Below are positions 26,849 through 35,848 of a DNA stretch of 64,000 nt, one piece after another. Position numbers and translations under genes: made by a program. How positions within the stretch are numbered: the stretch's first letter is position 1; the number at the start of each line of letters is the position of its first letter. The notes under the pieces were generated by a model. That model worked only from the letters and a program-made list of their open reading frames with translations. It searched no databases and had not been told where the DNA came from. Origin of the DNA: CBDCMJ01 sp965224325 (GTDB taxonomy: Bacteria > Chloroflexota > Dehalococcoidia > Lucifugimonadales > UBA3495); contig CBDCYT010000016.1 of the NCBI GenBank assembly GCA_965224325.1, positions 1 through 64,000 on the forward strand, written 5' to 3'.

Positions 26849-27775
26849 TCAGCCCCCGTGGGCCCGTTGCCAAGTCTCCCGGATCCGCTGCACGGCGACG
26901 GCAGCGGCATGAGTCTCCGCTCCCAAGGGAGGGGTCACCGCCAAGAGTATGTCCGGATAGCTTTCCCGCAATCGGGCCATAGTTCCGAGCACATTTCGTT
27001 TCAATATTAGACCGGGGAAAAATAGATATGGGACGTACAATAGTGAAGAGACTTCCCTGTGGCGCACTAGGTGTTCGGTGGCTGCTTCCATCGTTGGGTC
27101 GCCGTAATGCGATTGCGCTATCTCCACGGCATACTCCCGGCCCAATTGCGCCTCGACCGACCGGGCGATCTCTTCCAACCACAGGCAATCGTCGTACTGT
27201 GTCTTGGTTCCGGCCTTAACCAGGACTACCCCTGCCGTGGGTCTGTCTCCGCGCGGGGGTGTTGGAGGCCAGTCCATGCTGCGGACCCGCTCCACCACTA
27301 GCTCGGCCAAATGAGGATCAGCCCCCAAGCCTTCGGCTAGGTAAATCTGGACCCCTGGAGTATCGGCCTTCAAGTCCTCAGTGATCTCGTCCAGTTCAAG
27401 GGTTGCGTGTTTCCCGTTGCCCAAGAAAAACGGGACCAACATCACGTTCCGGAATCCCCGCTCCTTCAAAATCTCCACGGCCTGTTGAGGATTGGGCTCG
27501 ATAAACTCCAGGCACGACAACACTAATTGCTGGATGTCCAGATTGAGGATGGTCCGGACCCGGCTGGAGGCGTCGTGGAGTCCCTTGGGGGTACTGGGGC
27601 ATTTCTGGCACCAGTCGGGCGGTCCGGAGTCTGACTCCACCCAGGCACAGGAGCATTCGCTGCGGTCGGCCCCACGCTGGCTTCCGTGGGCGATCAGGGT
27701 CACCGCCCAATCGGTGTTCCTTCGACTTGGGCCTAGACCGTCGTCAAACCTCAAGGTGTCAGAGCCGGTAGTCAT
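26849..27775 (-). CDS. cbiX: Sirohydrochlorin cobaltochelatase, CbiX-type, with Cys cluster
   Basis: ATG 27775 is chosen because it overlaps the hemA-cobH stop by ATGA. The 308-residue protein is a two-domain chelatase of the long CbiX type. Domain one has TLIAHGSQRGADRSE with the likely catalytic His30 and a later GNGKHATLELDEI. Domain two (SHYGDPTMEAATEHL, YLFFPGLILKRN) has lost the corresponding metal-binding His. Four cysteines, 41, 43, 56 and 59, sit in a loop just after the first active-site His as C-x-C and C-x2-C. This could hold a metal or Fe-S centre. It inserts cobalt at the start of the corrin route. Confidence 0.85.
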   Translation of the reverse strand: MTTGSDTLRFDDGLGPSRRNTDWAVTLIAHGSQRGADRSECSCAWVESDSGPPDWCQKCPSTPKGLHDASSRVRTILNLDIQQLVLSCLEFIEPNPQQAVEILKERGFRNVMLVPFFLGNGKHATLELDEITEDLKADTPGVQIYLAEGLGADPHLAELVVERVRSMDWPPTPPRGDRPTAGVVLVKAGTKTQYDDCLWLEEIARSVEAQLGREYAVEIAQSHYGDPTMEAATEHLVRHREVSSLLYVPYLFFPGLILKRNVLGTMARLRESYPDILLAVTPPLGAETHAAAVAVQRIRETWQRAHGG

Positions 27776-29748
27776 GGCGCTGCCGTCGTTTCCACAGCCG
27801 GGGCCCCTAAAGCCAATGACAGCAGGGCGTTTACGGTAGCCGCGGCGGCCGAGCTTCCCCCTCTGCGATCTTGAATTGAGATGTAAGGAACTTGGCTGCG
27901 AAGCAACTCCTCCTTTGACTCCGCGCAGGCCACGAACCCCACCGGCATGCCGATGACCAAGGCGGGCTTGGCGCGTTCCTCGCCGATCAAGTCCAACAGG
28001 GCCAGTAACGCGGTAGGAGCATTGCCCACCGCCACTACCGCACCGTCCAGGTAGGGAGCCATTTCCCGCATGGCTGCAATCGACCTGGTAGTGCCCTCCT
28101 GGTGGGCCCGGTGGGCTACCTGAGGGTTGTCGATCTGGCATCTGGTAGGGACCCCTAAGCCGGAGAGCAACACCTTGGAAATCCCTACTTCCACCATTCG
28201 CACGTCGGTAATGACCTCGGCCCCGGATCGCAGCGCTTCCACTCCCAACTCCACCGCCCCCGGACTAAACTTGACGTCCGTGGCGATTCCTGGGTCTCCC
28301 TCGGCCCGGACTATGCGGCATACCACGTATCGCTGGGCTGGGGACAACGACAGAGACTCCGGCAAAGAGGCTTCAACTAGCTCCAAACTCTGCCGGTCTA
28401 TCTCGTCGGGTAGAAGGGCGTATTTATCCACCAATGACATAATACACAGATTGGCCGGCTCTACGTTGGCCTCTTCCTCTGTCAGCCCAAGCACATCCTT
28501 AGCCACTGCCAGATTGGATGAGGAGGGCTGGCCTTTTAAGAACAAGGTGGGACTATGGAGCAGCTTGTTCACAATGGCCTGGGTCATGGCGTCGACGGAT
28601 GCCAACTCCTCGGGAGTAAGCTTGCCGTTAAGACGCTTCACAGTTTTCTTGAGCTCCTTCTCGCGTATTTGCTCCGCCTTGTTGCGCAGAGAAACCACGG
28701 TAGGAAGGACTTCCAGGTTGCGCCACCACTCCAGGAAACGCCGGGTCTCGCCGCTCACCAGCTGCTCAGCCCATCGAGCTTCGTCTTCTTTTTGTTGTCT
28801 GGAGACCTGGCATACGGAATCCAGGTCGTCAACGTCGTGAAGGTAGACGTTATCAATGCGCCCGGCCGCGGGATCTATATCCCTGGGAACTGCTATGTCC
28901 AGCAGGAGCAACGGCCGGTCCGGGCGAGACGCCATGGCCGCCTCCACCTCCGGGGCTTCCAAGACATACGAGGGGGACCCGGTACAGCCTATGACGATGT
29001 CCGCGGCTTCCAGCGCGGTCGGGAGGTCCTGGAAGGGAATCGCCCGGGCCGATAGGTCCTGGGCCAACTCCACCGCCCGGCTATGGGTACGGTTGGACAC
29101 CGTAATTTCCTTGACTCCGGACTTGGCCAGCACTTGGGCTGCCAACTCTCCGGCATCTCCGGCTCCCACCACCACGGCCCGGCTGCCCTCAAGGTCCCCC
29201 AGCACGTTTCTAGCCAGTTCCACGCAGGCCTGGCTGACTGATAGGGCGTTGCGGCCGATGCCGGTCTCTTGGCGCACCTTCCGGCCGACTCTCAACGCCC
29301 TCTGGAACAGCAGGGACACCGGACCTGGAAGTGTCCCTGATTGGGCAGCGGCGTCAAAGGCTTCCCGCACCTGGCCTATGATCTGCTGTTCGCCCAGGAT
29401 CATCGAGTCCAGGCTGGAGGCCACGCGGAAGAGGTGTTGGACGCATTGATCGCCGCGGCGGACATACAGGAACCGGTCGACGTCCAGCAGAGAAACGTCG
29501 AAGCGTTCCGTCAGAAACTGCTTGATCCTGTCCTCTGCGGAGCTCTGTTGCCGGTCGGTCGCCGCGGTTTGGACCGGCTCCATGGTATAAAATTCGGCCC
29601 GGTTGCAAGTGGCCAGGATTACTCCGGGGACGCCGTAGGCTTCCATAGCTTGGAGTTCGTCTGGCCACTGAGACTTGGAAAGTGTCAGTTTCTCCCGCAC
29701 TTGCAGGGGCGACGTGCGATGATTGATGCCTACTACCAGGAATTCCAA
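27772..29748 (-). CDS. Fused glutamyl-tRNA reductase / cobalt-precorrin-8 methylmutase (HemA-CobH)
   Basis: 658 residues in one frame. Residues 1 to about 415 are HemA: VVGINHRTSPLQVREKL, the catalytic Cys48 in ATCNRAEFY, SSLDSMILGEQQIIGQV, an NADPH-binding AVVVGAGDAGELAAQVL, and the C-terminal dimerisation helix. Residues about 433 to 650 are CobH/CbiC: KFSPGAVELGVEAL, TDVRMVEVGISKVLL, VGNAPTALLALLDLI and GMPVGFVACAESKEELL. The first enzyme feeds tetrapyrrole synthesis; the second moves a methyl from C11 to C12 near the end of corrin assembly. The His expected before the AxxDP-like segment is Arg here (CRIVRAEGDP). It is the first gene of the cobalamin operon. Confidence 0.9.
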   Translation of the reverse strand: MEFLVVGINHRTSPLQVREKLTLSKSQWPDELQAMEAYGVPGVILATCNRAEFYTMEPVQTAATDRQQSSAEDRIKQFLTERFDVSLLDVDRFLYVRRGDQCVQHLFRVASSLDSMILGEQQIIGQVREAFDAAAQSGTLPGPVSLLFQRALRVGRKVRQETGIGRNALSVSQACVELARNVLGDLEGSRAVVVGAGDAGELAAQVLAKSGVKEITVSNRTHSRAVELAQDLSARAIPFQDLPTALEAADIVIGCTGSPSYVLEAPEVEAAMASRPDRPLLLLDIAVPRDIDPAAGRIDNVYLHDVDDLDSVCQVSRQQKEDEARWAEQLVSGETRRFLEWWRNLEVLPTVVSLRNKAEQIREKELKKTVKRLNGKLTPEELASVDAMTQAIVNKLLHSPTLFLKGQPSSSNLAVAKDVLGLTEEEANVEPANLCIMSLVDKYALLPDEIDRQSLELVEASLPESLSLSPAQRYVVCRIVRAEGDPGIATDVKFSPGAVELGVEALRSGAEVITDVRMVEVGISKVLLSGLGVPTRCQIDNPQVAHRAHQEGTTRSIAAMREMAPYLDGAVVAVGNAPTALLALLDLIGEERAKPALVIGMPVGFVACAESKEELLRSQVPYISIQDRRGGSSAAAATVNALLSLALGAPAVETTAAP

Positions 29749-30224
29749 ACAGGTGTCACCTTCAGGTGTGATTCCCCCGATGATACCCCGCTGAGGGCTC
29801 TCTTTACGCCGTGGCGCGGAAGCGGATATTGAGTTGGAGTGGACTGTCTCCTCGCAGTGTCACGCCCGTCATGTGACGTGGGTCCCGATTGTTTCGCATG
29901 GCGGCTCCGGTCTCGATTGGCCTGGAGCGCCGATGAGTCAAAACATTTGGGAGTGTACTGGGGGCGTTGTTCACTGTCAAACTTGACCCTGTTGTCCAAA
30001 ACCCTTGCCATGGCTCAAGTCGTGGCGCACGCTTAGCCGGTCCTGCACGTTAAAGCGACGGTAGGCTGTGCTTGGTCCATGAGGCGCCCCTGTTGTACCT
30101 CAACCGGCCTATCAGGAGAATGAGTCCTTCCAAACTAAGGGTCTGGCCTCCGCATCTCGGGCAACTGGGACCGGCTGCTAGCCCTCCACACCCTTCCGTA
30201 GTCCGGGGCATGTCAATACCGGAT
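29749..30224. other. Intergenic, upstream of the cobalamin operon
   Basis: 476 bp between the divergently oriented hemA-cobH start and the end of the SWIM gene (both minus strand). I looked for the conserved box of a cobalamin riboswitch on the minus strand and did not find a convincing one. No tRNA or clear terminator is seen. Confidence 0.5.
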
Positions 30225-30479
30225 TTAGAGAGACTCTGAAAGACTTGGACTCTGGGCTAACATCTCGTACAGGATCCTTTGCAGCGCCATGGTGTGGCTG
30301 CAGAGTCCCCTGGTGGTGAAAAAGTGACACCGGCAACTCCAAGCGCCGCCGTCGAACTCCACCTCGTAAATATTATGGTTGCCTTCAAAGGCCGCTTTGA
30401 GGCTTGTGATGGTTACACGGTCTCGTTCCTCTGAGTATCTCCTAGCCTTCTCAATCTTCCCGATAATACTGGAATCCAT
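30225..30479 (-). CDS. Small SWIM zinc-finger protein
   Basis: 84 residues with one SWIM motif, C-x-C-x7-C-x-H, in WSCRCHFFTTRGLCSHTMA. The first half, with YEVEFDGGAWSC, is the strand pair that usually precedes the zinc site. SWIM domains bind DNA or proteins. In bacteria they occur in helicases and in small stand-alone proteins like this. No partner gene is adjacent, so the role is unknown. Confidence 0.7.
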   Translation of the reverse strand: MDSSIIGKIEKARRYSEERDRVTITSLKAAFEGNHNIYEVEFDGGAWSCRCHFFTTRGLCSHTMALQRILYEMLAQSPSLSESL

Positions 30480-31123
30480 CTACGCCCCCGAAGACCGTCG
30501 TCAGTTAATCCGCTCGGTGATTTGCCGGGTGTCTGCTACATGTCTGCTGCGTCTTTGATTGTACGGTCGCGCGGGGTTGAGGGTCAAGGCTCACCCGGCG
30601 GAGGCAAGGGTATTTTGGCTCTCCTGGAAAACCTGCCGACGCCGGACCCCGAGGACGGCTCATGGCGGGTCTGCCGGACTATGACGAGGCTTCCCGAACA
30701 ACGCTTCCCGCCTCCGGCGGGTGGGGTGAGTTTGGGCATGGGCCTACATAGCCTACCCTACGTAGGTTAATAGAACGCCCTGGGTTGAGCTTGTATCGCC
30801 TATATTTTGAGGGCAGGCCTGTTCTGCCTCGTACGAAAACGGGCCGTAATCTGTGGAAAAGGCCGATTGACGCTCCATCCACGTTGACATACAATTCAGA
30901 TGCAGATGATCGGATGAACGTAATCCGTCGACACCAACGTGACCGGCCCCGTTTACTGGGCCAGGCGTGGTTATGGGTCGGCGGCATTAGGCTTAGTGAA
31001 AGCACTTTGCCGGCCCCAATTGCTCTTCGGGAAGTGGTGGACCGCTCTGGGAGGCCGTGATCAAGTGACGAATTCAATGGCGTATAGGAGTCCGTTCAGG
31101 ATATCGGGCCAGCAGGCCGGCCG
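30480..31123. other. Intergenic, upstream of alaS
   Basis: 644 bp between a minus-strand gene and alaS. Short open frames occur on both strands but none has recognisable features. No T-box pattern or tRNA was found. It should hold promoters for both genes. Confidence 0.45.
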
Positions 31124-34021
31124 ATGAACGGTGACGAAGTTAGAAATTCCTTCATCCGGTTCTTCGAGGGGAAGGGCCATCTCCACATGCCCAGCGCCTC
31201 CCTAGTGCCTGCAAGTGACCCGACCTTGCTGTTCACCAGCGCCGGCATGGTCCCCTTCAAGCCCTTCTTCACCGGAGAGCAGACACCGCCGGCCCGCCGC
31301 ATGACCAGCAGCCAAAAAAGCTTTAGAACCACCGACATAGACGAGGTGGGAGACCATAAACACCTGACCTTTTTTGAAATGCTGGGCAACTTCAGCATCG
31401 GTGATTACTTCAAAGAGGGCGCCGTCGACTTCGCCTGGGAGTTGGTCACCCAAGTGTTCCGGCTGGCTCCGGACCGCATGTTCGTTACCATACATTTAGA
31501 CGATGACGAAGCGTTCCTGATTTGGCGGGACCAGGTAGGAGTCCCGGAGGAACGTATATACCGTTACGGTGACAGTGACAATTGGTGGGGGCCGGCCGGG
31601 AACGAAGGCGCTACCGGGCCCTGCTCTGAGCTTCACTACGACGGCGGCAGGTCCAAGGGCTGCAGCGATTTGGTAGATCCGGACGTGTTGACCAGCCTGC
31701 TTCAGGAGGACCGCAGTTCCGGCGCTAAAAACGGGTTTCCCGAGGTCCCAGGCTGCCACCCCAACTGCGACTGCGAGCGTTTCGTGGAACTGTGGAACCT
31801 GGTGTTCATGCAGTTCTACCAAGACCCCCAAGGCAATCGAACACCCCTGCCGGCGCCCAGCGTGGACACCGGTATGGGCCTGGAGCGCGCCGTGGCCGTC
31901 CTTCAGGACAAGGCCAACGTCTACGAGACCGACCTGTTTTCGCCCATTATAGACAGTGTCTGCCGCCTGACCGGGCGGACCTACGGGGACGACGCCGAGG
32001 CCGACTATGCCATACGCGTGGTGGCCGAGCATGCTCGGGCGGCGGTGTTCCTCATCGGGGATGGCGTGGCGCCGGGCAACGAAGGCCGGGGCTACGTGCT
32101 ACGGAGGATCATACGCCGGGCTATCCGCTACGGACGGCGGCTGGGCCTGGACCAGCCCTATTTAACCGAGGTAGCCGAGACGGTGCTGCCTCGATTCCGC
32201 CAGACCTACCGGGAGCTTCTGGAAAACCACGACTTTATCCTCCGGGTCATCCGTTTGGAGGAAGAGCGGTTCGGTGAGGCCTTCGAGCGAGGCAATGGCA
32301 TTCTCAATGGCATGTTTGCTTATCGTTCTCTTATCAAGAATGACCTGGGCCGGATCTTGAATGCGCAAGGGGCCGTCCAGTACCCGTCTCCCGCCGGTCT
32401 GAGCAGCGAAGACGAAAATACCGGCGCCGAAATCGCTCACGCTTCGCTGGTGCAACTGGTCTCGACCTCAGAAGCTTCTCAACAGGCATCGGCGCAGTGG
32501 GCAGACCGGATTTCCGCTAATGAGGCGTTTGTCCTATACGATACCTACGGTTTTCCACCGGAGTTGACCGCCGAGATCGCCCGGGAGCAGGGCCTCGAGG
32601 TAGACTTGGAGGGTTTCCAGCGGGAGATGGAGGCACAGCGGCGGCAGTCACGGGCCTCCCACGCTTTCACCGGCAGCATGGAAGTGGTAACCGCTTATGA
32701 AAGTTTGGGGGTGGGGCGGACTCCCTTCGTGGGCTACGACGGCTTGCGGCAGGATGCCACGGTGGACGCGATTCTGGTGTATACCTCAGAGGGCTCACAA
32801 CAGGCGGCGCCCGCCAACCATGCGGTCCAAGGTCAGCAGGTGGAGGTGGTCTTGGGGCGAACGCCCTTCTACGCCGAAGGAGGCGGCCAGCTCGCTGACC
32901 GCGGGACCCTTACCGGCCCCAACGGGGTGGTCTCAGTGGAAGATACCCAAAGCCCCGTTGCCGGGCTCATCGTGCACCGGGGTGTGGTCCAACAGGGGGA
33001 GATTTCCGTCGGCCAGGCCGTTGTCGCGCAGGTAGACCGGGACCGCCGCTTGGACGCCTCCCGGAATCACAGTGGCACTCACTTGCTCCACTCCTCGCTC
33101 CGGGCGGTGCTGGGTCTCCACGTGCGCCAGGCCGGGTCCATGGTGGCCCCAGAACGGCTGCGCTTCGACTTCAGCCACGTCAGCCCTCTTTCCGGTGAGG
33201 AAGTTGCCTCGGTTCAGGGCCTTGCCAACGAGCGGATACGCGACAATTTGTCGGTTGTTTCCCACGAGACATCTTACTCCCAGGCGGTGAATGACGGAGC
33301 CCTGGCCTTTTTCGGCGACCGCTATGGTGACGTGGTCCGCGTGGTGACCATGTCCAATGGAGAGGCCTTCAGCGTCGAAGTGTGCGGGGGCACCCACGTA
33401 GCTGCCACGGGCCAGGTAGGCGCGTTGTTCGTGCTGGGCGAATCCAGCATCGGCGGGGGGATGCGCCGCTTAGAGGCGGTAACCGGCCGCGCCGCCGAGC
33501 GTATGTTGGTGGACTATGCGGCCAAACTGGACAGCTTGTCCAGGAAGCTGCAAACGCCGGTGGCCGACCTGGAAGCAAGGTTAGACAGCTTTATTCAAGA
33601 TAATGAGGAGCTCAAACGCCGCCTTGCCGCCTTGGAACGGACCGCGCTTCGTTGGGAAGCCGAGAATTTGCTGGAACACGTCGCCGACGTGGACGGGGTC
33701 AAAGTGGCCGTGGGCCGGACCTCGGCGACTAATTCCGAGGCCATGCGAGAGATGGGGGATTTCCTGAAGGCCAAGCTGACCAGTGTGGTGGTGGTGTTGG
33801 CGGCTGTGGTGGATGGTAATCCGATACTGATGGCGATGGTAACGCCGGACCTGGTGGACCGGGGCCTCAATGCCGGCAGGATCGCGGGTGATACCGCAAA
33901 GGTGATGGGCGGCGGCGGGGGTGGCCGGCCCGAAATGGCCCAAGCGGGGGGGCGCAACGTGGAAATGCTGGGCGAGGCCTTAAGAGGGGTGCCCGCATTG
34001 GTGCGCCGGAATCTCTCCTGA
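31124..34021 (+). CDS. alaS: Alanyl-tRNA synthetase
   Basis: 965 residues, about 90 more than usual. The class II aminoacylation core begins at VRNSFIRFFEGKGHLHMPSA, with RTTDIDEVGDHKHLTFFEML (motif 2 area) and SVDTGMGLERAVAVLQ (motif 3). The editing domain has the zinc/active-site pair NHSGTHLLH and CGGTHV. The C-Ala domain ends GGGGGGRPEMAQAGG. An extra stretch near residues 390-460 (rich in Ser/Gln/Ala, between FERGNGILNGMF and ANEAFVLYDTYGFP) accounts for much of the length. It charges tRNA-Ala and edits mischarged Ser and Gly. ruvX follows on the same strand, as is common. Confidence 0.97.
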   Translation: MNGDEVRNSFIRFFEGKGHLHMPSASLVPASDPTLLFTSAGMVPFKPFFTGEQTPPARRMTSSQKSFRTTDIDEVGDHKHLTFFEMLGNFSIGDYFKEGAVDFAWELVTQVFRLAPDRMFVTIHLDDDEAFLIWRDQVGVPEERIYRYGDSDNWWGPAGNEGATGPCSELHYDGGRSKGCSDLVDPDVLTSLLQEDRSSGAKNGFPEVPGCHPNCDCERFVELWNLVFMQFYQDPQGNRTPLPAPSVDTGMGLERAVAVLQDKANVYETDLFSPIIDSVCRLTGRTYGDDAEADYAIRVVAEHARAAVFLIGDGVAPGNEGRGYVLRRIIRRAIRYGRRLGLDQPYLTEVAETVLPRFRQTYRELLENHDFILRVIRLEEERFGEAFERGNGILNGMFAYRSLIKNDLGRILNAQGAVQYPSPAGLSSEDENTGAEIAHASLVQLVSTSEASQQASAQWADRISANEAFVLYDTYGFPPELTAEIAREQGLEVDLEGFQREMEAQRRQSRASHAFTGSMEVVTAYESLGVGRTPFVGYDGLRQDATVDAILVYTSEGSQQAAPANHAVQGQQVEVVLGRTPFYAEGGGQLADRGTLTGPNGVVSVEDTQSPVAGLIVHRGVVQQGEISVGQAVVAQVDRDRRLDASRNHSGTHLLHSSLRAVLGLHVRQAGSMVAPERLRFDFSHVSPLSGEEVASVQGLANERIRDNLSVVSHETSYSQAVNDGALAFFGDRYGDVVRVVTMSNGEAFSVEVCGGTHVAATGQVGALFVLGESSIGGGMRRLEAVTGRAAERMLVDYAAKLDSLSRKLQTPVADLEARLDSFIQDNEELKRRLAALERTALRWEAENLLEHVADVDGVKVAVGRTSATNSEAMREMGDFLKAKLTSVVVVLAAVVDGNPILMAMVTPDLVDRGLNAGRIAGDTAKVMGGGGGGRPEMAQAGGRNVEMLGEALRGVPALVRRNLS

Positions 34022-34129
34022 TGGCCCTAGTCGCGTCGATGCTTCGATGTTGACCGTACTGCCCCAACCTCTCGACGTCTAGCCGGTAACAGCAGAGCCG
34101 GTTATACGCCGGGTTGCTGTTGGCCAGAG

Positions 34130-34588
34130 GTGAAGGTCCTGAAGCTGTTGGCTCTCGACTTAGGTGAGCGCCGTATCGGGTTGGCGGTTGGTGATGCCGC
34201 CAGCGAGCTGGTTTTCCCTGCCGGTCACCTGGACCGGGAGAAGCTGAGCTTGGACATCGAGCGGGTGCTGCAGACCGCTTCGAGCAAAGATGTCCAGGGG
34301 TTCGTGGTTGGGATTCCTTATAGTATCAACGGCGGAGTGGGTCCTGGGGCCAAAATGGCCCAGGGCTTTGTCCGGGCTCTCCGATGCCGCACCAAGCTTC
34401 CCGTCTACCTAGTGGATGAGCGGTTCACTTCTGTCGAGGCGGAGGGACTGCTGCGAGAGGCGGGACGGCAAGCCTCCCGTGAGAAGGGCTCCGTGGACGA
34501 GATGGCTGCGGCCTTGATTTTGCGCCGCTTTTTGGAGAGCCACAATCAAGGGGGAAGTCAAAGTCAAGGGGAGCGTGAGGACCGGTAG
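34130..34588 (+). CDS. ruvX: Putative pre-16S rRNA nuclease / Holliday-junction resolvase-like YqgF
   Basis: 152 residues with an RNase H-like fold: LALDLGERRIGLAVGD at the start, VGIPYSINGGVGPGA in the middle, and VDERFTSVEAEGLL and KGSVDEMAAALILRRFLE at the end, giving the acidic active site. The family trims the 5' end of 16S rRNA and has been linked to Holliday junctions. GTG start. The alaS-ruvX order is conserved in many bacteria and supports the call. A short charged tail is extra. Confidence 0.9.
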   Translation: MKVLKLLALDLGERRIGLAVGDAASELVFPAGHLDREKLSLDIERVLQTASSKDVQGFVVGIPYSINGGVGPGAKMAQGFVRALRCRTKLPVYLVDERFTSVEAEGLLREAGRQASREKGSVDEMAAALILRRFLESHNQGGSQSQGEREDR

Positions 34589-34699
34589 CCGCCTTCGCCA
34601 CGGGCTGACCCAGCGTTTCCCCAGTGCCGGCCCTGGATAATATGATCGGCGCCGTTGTCCCAATATTGCTGCGCCGGGCGGCAATCCGGAGGCGGGAAC

Positions 34700-35473
34700 T
34701 CAGACGTGGGTCCGGTGGAACTCCTGGGACAGCAAAGTCATATCGTCCGTGTCCCAGTCGAAGGACAAGACCTCTGAGTCCTGGCAACTGGCCGCCAGCA
34801 AACGCCGTCCCGCTTGGGCCACTACGCTTTCGGCCTGACGGTAGTCCAGGTCATCCCCCGCACCCCCCGAGCGGTTGCACACCATAATAGGCAGACCGGT
34901 GTCCAGGGTCCGCTGCTCCCACTCCCCGTCGGGCCCGCACTCGCCAGGCCCCCAGGCTGCCGGTGACACCAGCATCCGGGCGCCCTTGTCCTTCAACTCT
35001 CCCGCAATGTTGTTGCGGTAGCTGTCGCCGCACACCAGTATTCCCACCGGCGTCCCATCTACTTCCACCGGCTCGATTTCCAAGCCTCGGCTGCACCAAG
35101 CTTCTGCCCCGTGGAGGGCGTTGATTTTGCGGTGACTACCGGTGATCTTGCCCTCGGCGTTTATTACGAACACGGTGTTGTACAACGTGCCCGACGCTAT
35201 ATCTCGCTCCGGGTGCGACAAGAACACGGTGATACCCAGCTTCTTGACCAACTGGCAAAAGCTACGCATCCAGGGGTCGGGCTGAGGAAGGATCCAATCG
35301 ACGCCGATGTGCTGCATGAACGTGTAGCCGGACACCCACAGCTCAGGCGTGATCACCCATCGTGCGCCCTCACCGGCGGCGGCCTTCACTGCTGACTCCA
35401 TCAAGTCTCGGTTGTGTTGAATCTGATTAAGCACGGGCGCCAGGTGAAGTAGGGAGATGCGTAATCTATTCAT
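34700..35473 (-). CDS. Carbon-nitrogen hydrolase (nitrilase superfamily)
   Basis: 257 residues. The Glu-Lys-Cys catalytic triad is visible: Glu in WVITPELWVSGY, Lys in SHRKINALHG, and Cys in VGILVCGDSYRNN. Such enzymes hydrolyse amide or nitrile C-N bonds of small molecules; the substrate cannot be read from the sequence. It is convergent with ruvX and stands alone. Confidence 0.85.
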   Translation of the reverse strand: MNRLRISLLHLAPVLNQIQHNRDLMESAVKAAAGEGARWVITPELWVSGYTFMQHIGVDWILPQPDPWMRSFCQLVKKLGITVFLSHPERDIASGTLYNTVFVINAEGKITGSHRKINALHGAEAWCSRGLEIEPVEVDGTPVGILVCGDSYRNNIAGELKDKGARMLVSPAAWGPGECGPDGEWEQRTLDTGLPIMVCNRSGGAGDDLDYRQAESVVAQAGRRLLAASCQDSEVLSFDWDTDDMTLLSQEFHRTHV

Positions 35474-35747
35474 AGCGTAGATTATACAGCCTGTTAGGTC
35501 GGCCTGCTCTCAGGGTTGCGGGTCACCCTTGGCGGGCAATGATCTCAGCAGTCATCCCATAGTATCGAAAAGACGGCTGGGACGGGCTGCTAGCGATAAT
35601 TTTGGGGGCCATCGGCAGTTACCTAAGAGGGCCGCGATGGTGTCGTGCCCCTTGACGCGTTTTCCCGCACACCGCAGAATAGAGTTGCGGCGTTCGCCGG
35701 TCTTGGCTACCCTGAGTTATGGTCAAGGCCGCGCTGAATCGCCCCGT

Positions 35748-35821
35748 TGCCCGGTGGTGTAGCGGTAGCACGTCAGCCTTTGGAGCTGAAACCCCTGGTT
35801 CGAATCCAGGCCGGGCAGCCA
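35748..35821 (+). tRNA. tRNA-Gln (anticodon TTG)
   Basis: The 74-nt cloverleaf has acceptor arms TGCCCGG and CCGGGCA, anticodon stem TCAGC/GCTGA with loop CTTTGGA (anticodon TTG), T-arm CCTGG-TTCGAAT-CCAGG, discriminator G and an encoded CCA. A recombinase remnant begins about 30 bp downstream. Confidence 0.95.
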
Positions 35822-35848
35822 TCTCCCCCGGTATTAGGCACCTCTCTA

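Noticed and set aside
27776..28141. N-terminal extension of cbiX
   Set aside because: It overlaps the CobH domain in another frame and has no similarity; ATG 27775 overlaps the preceding stop as expected for coupling.
29749..30224. Cobalamin riboswitch before the corrin operon
   Set aside because: I could not find the conserved B12-box pattern on the minus strand; a covariance search would settle it.
30480..31123. T-box leader before alaS
   Set aside because: No T-box consensus or terminator/antiterminator pair was recognised.
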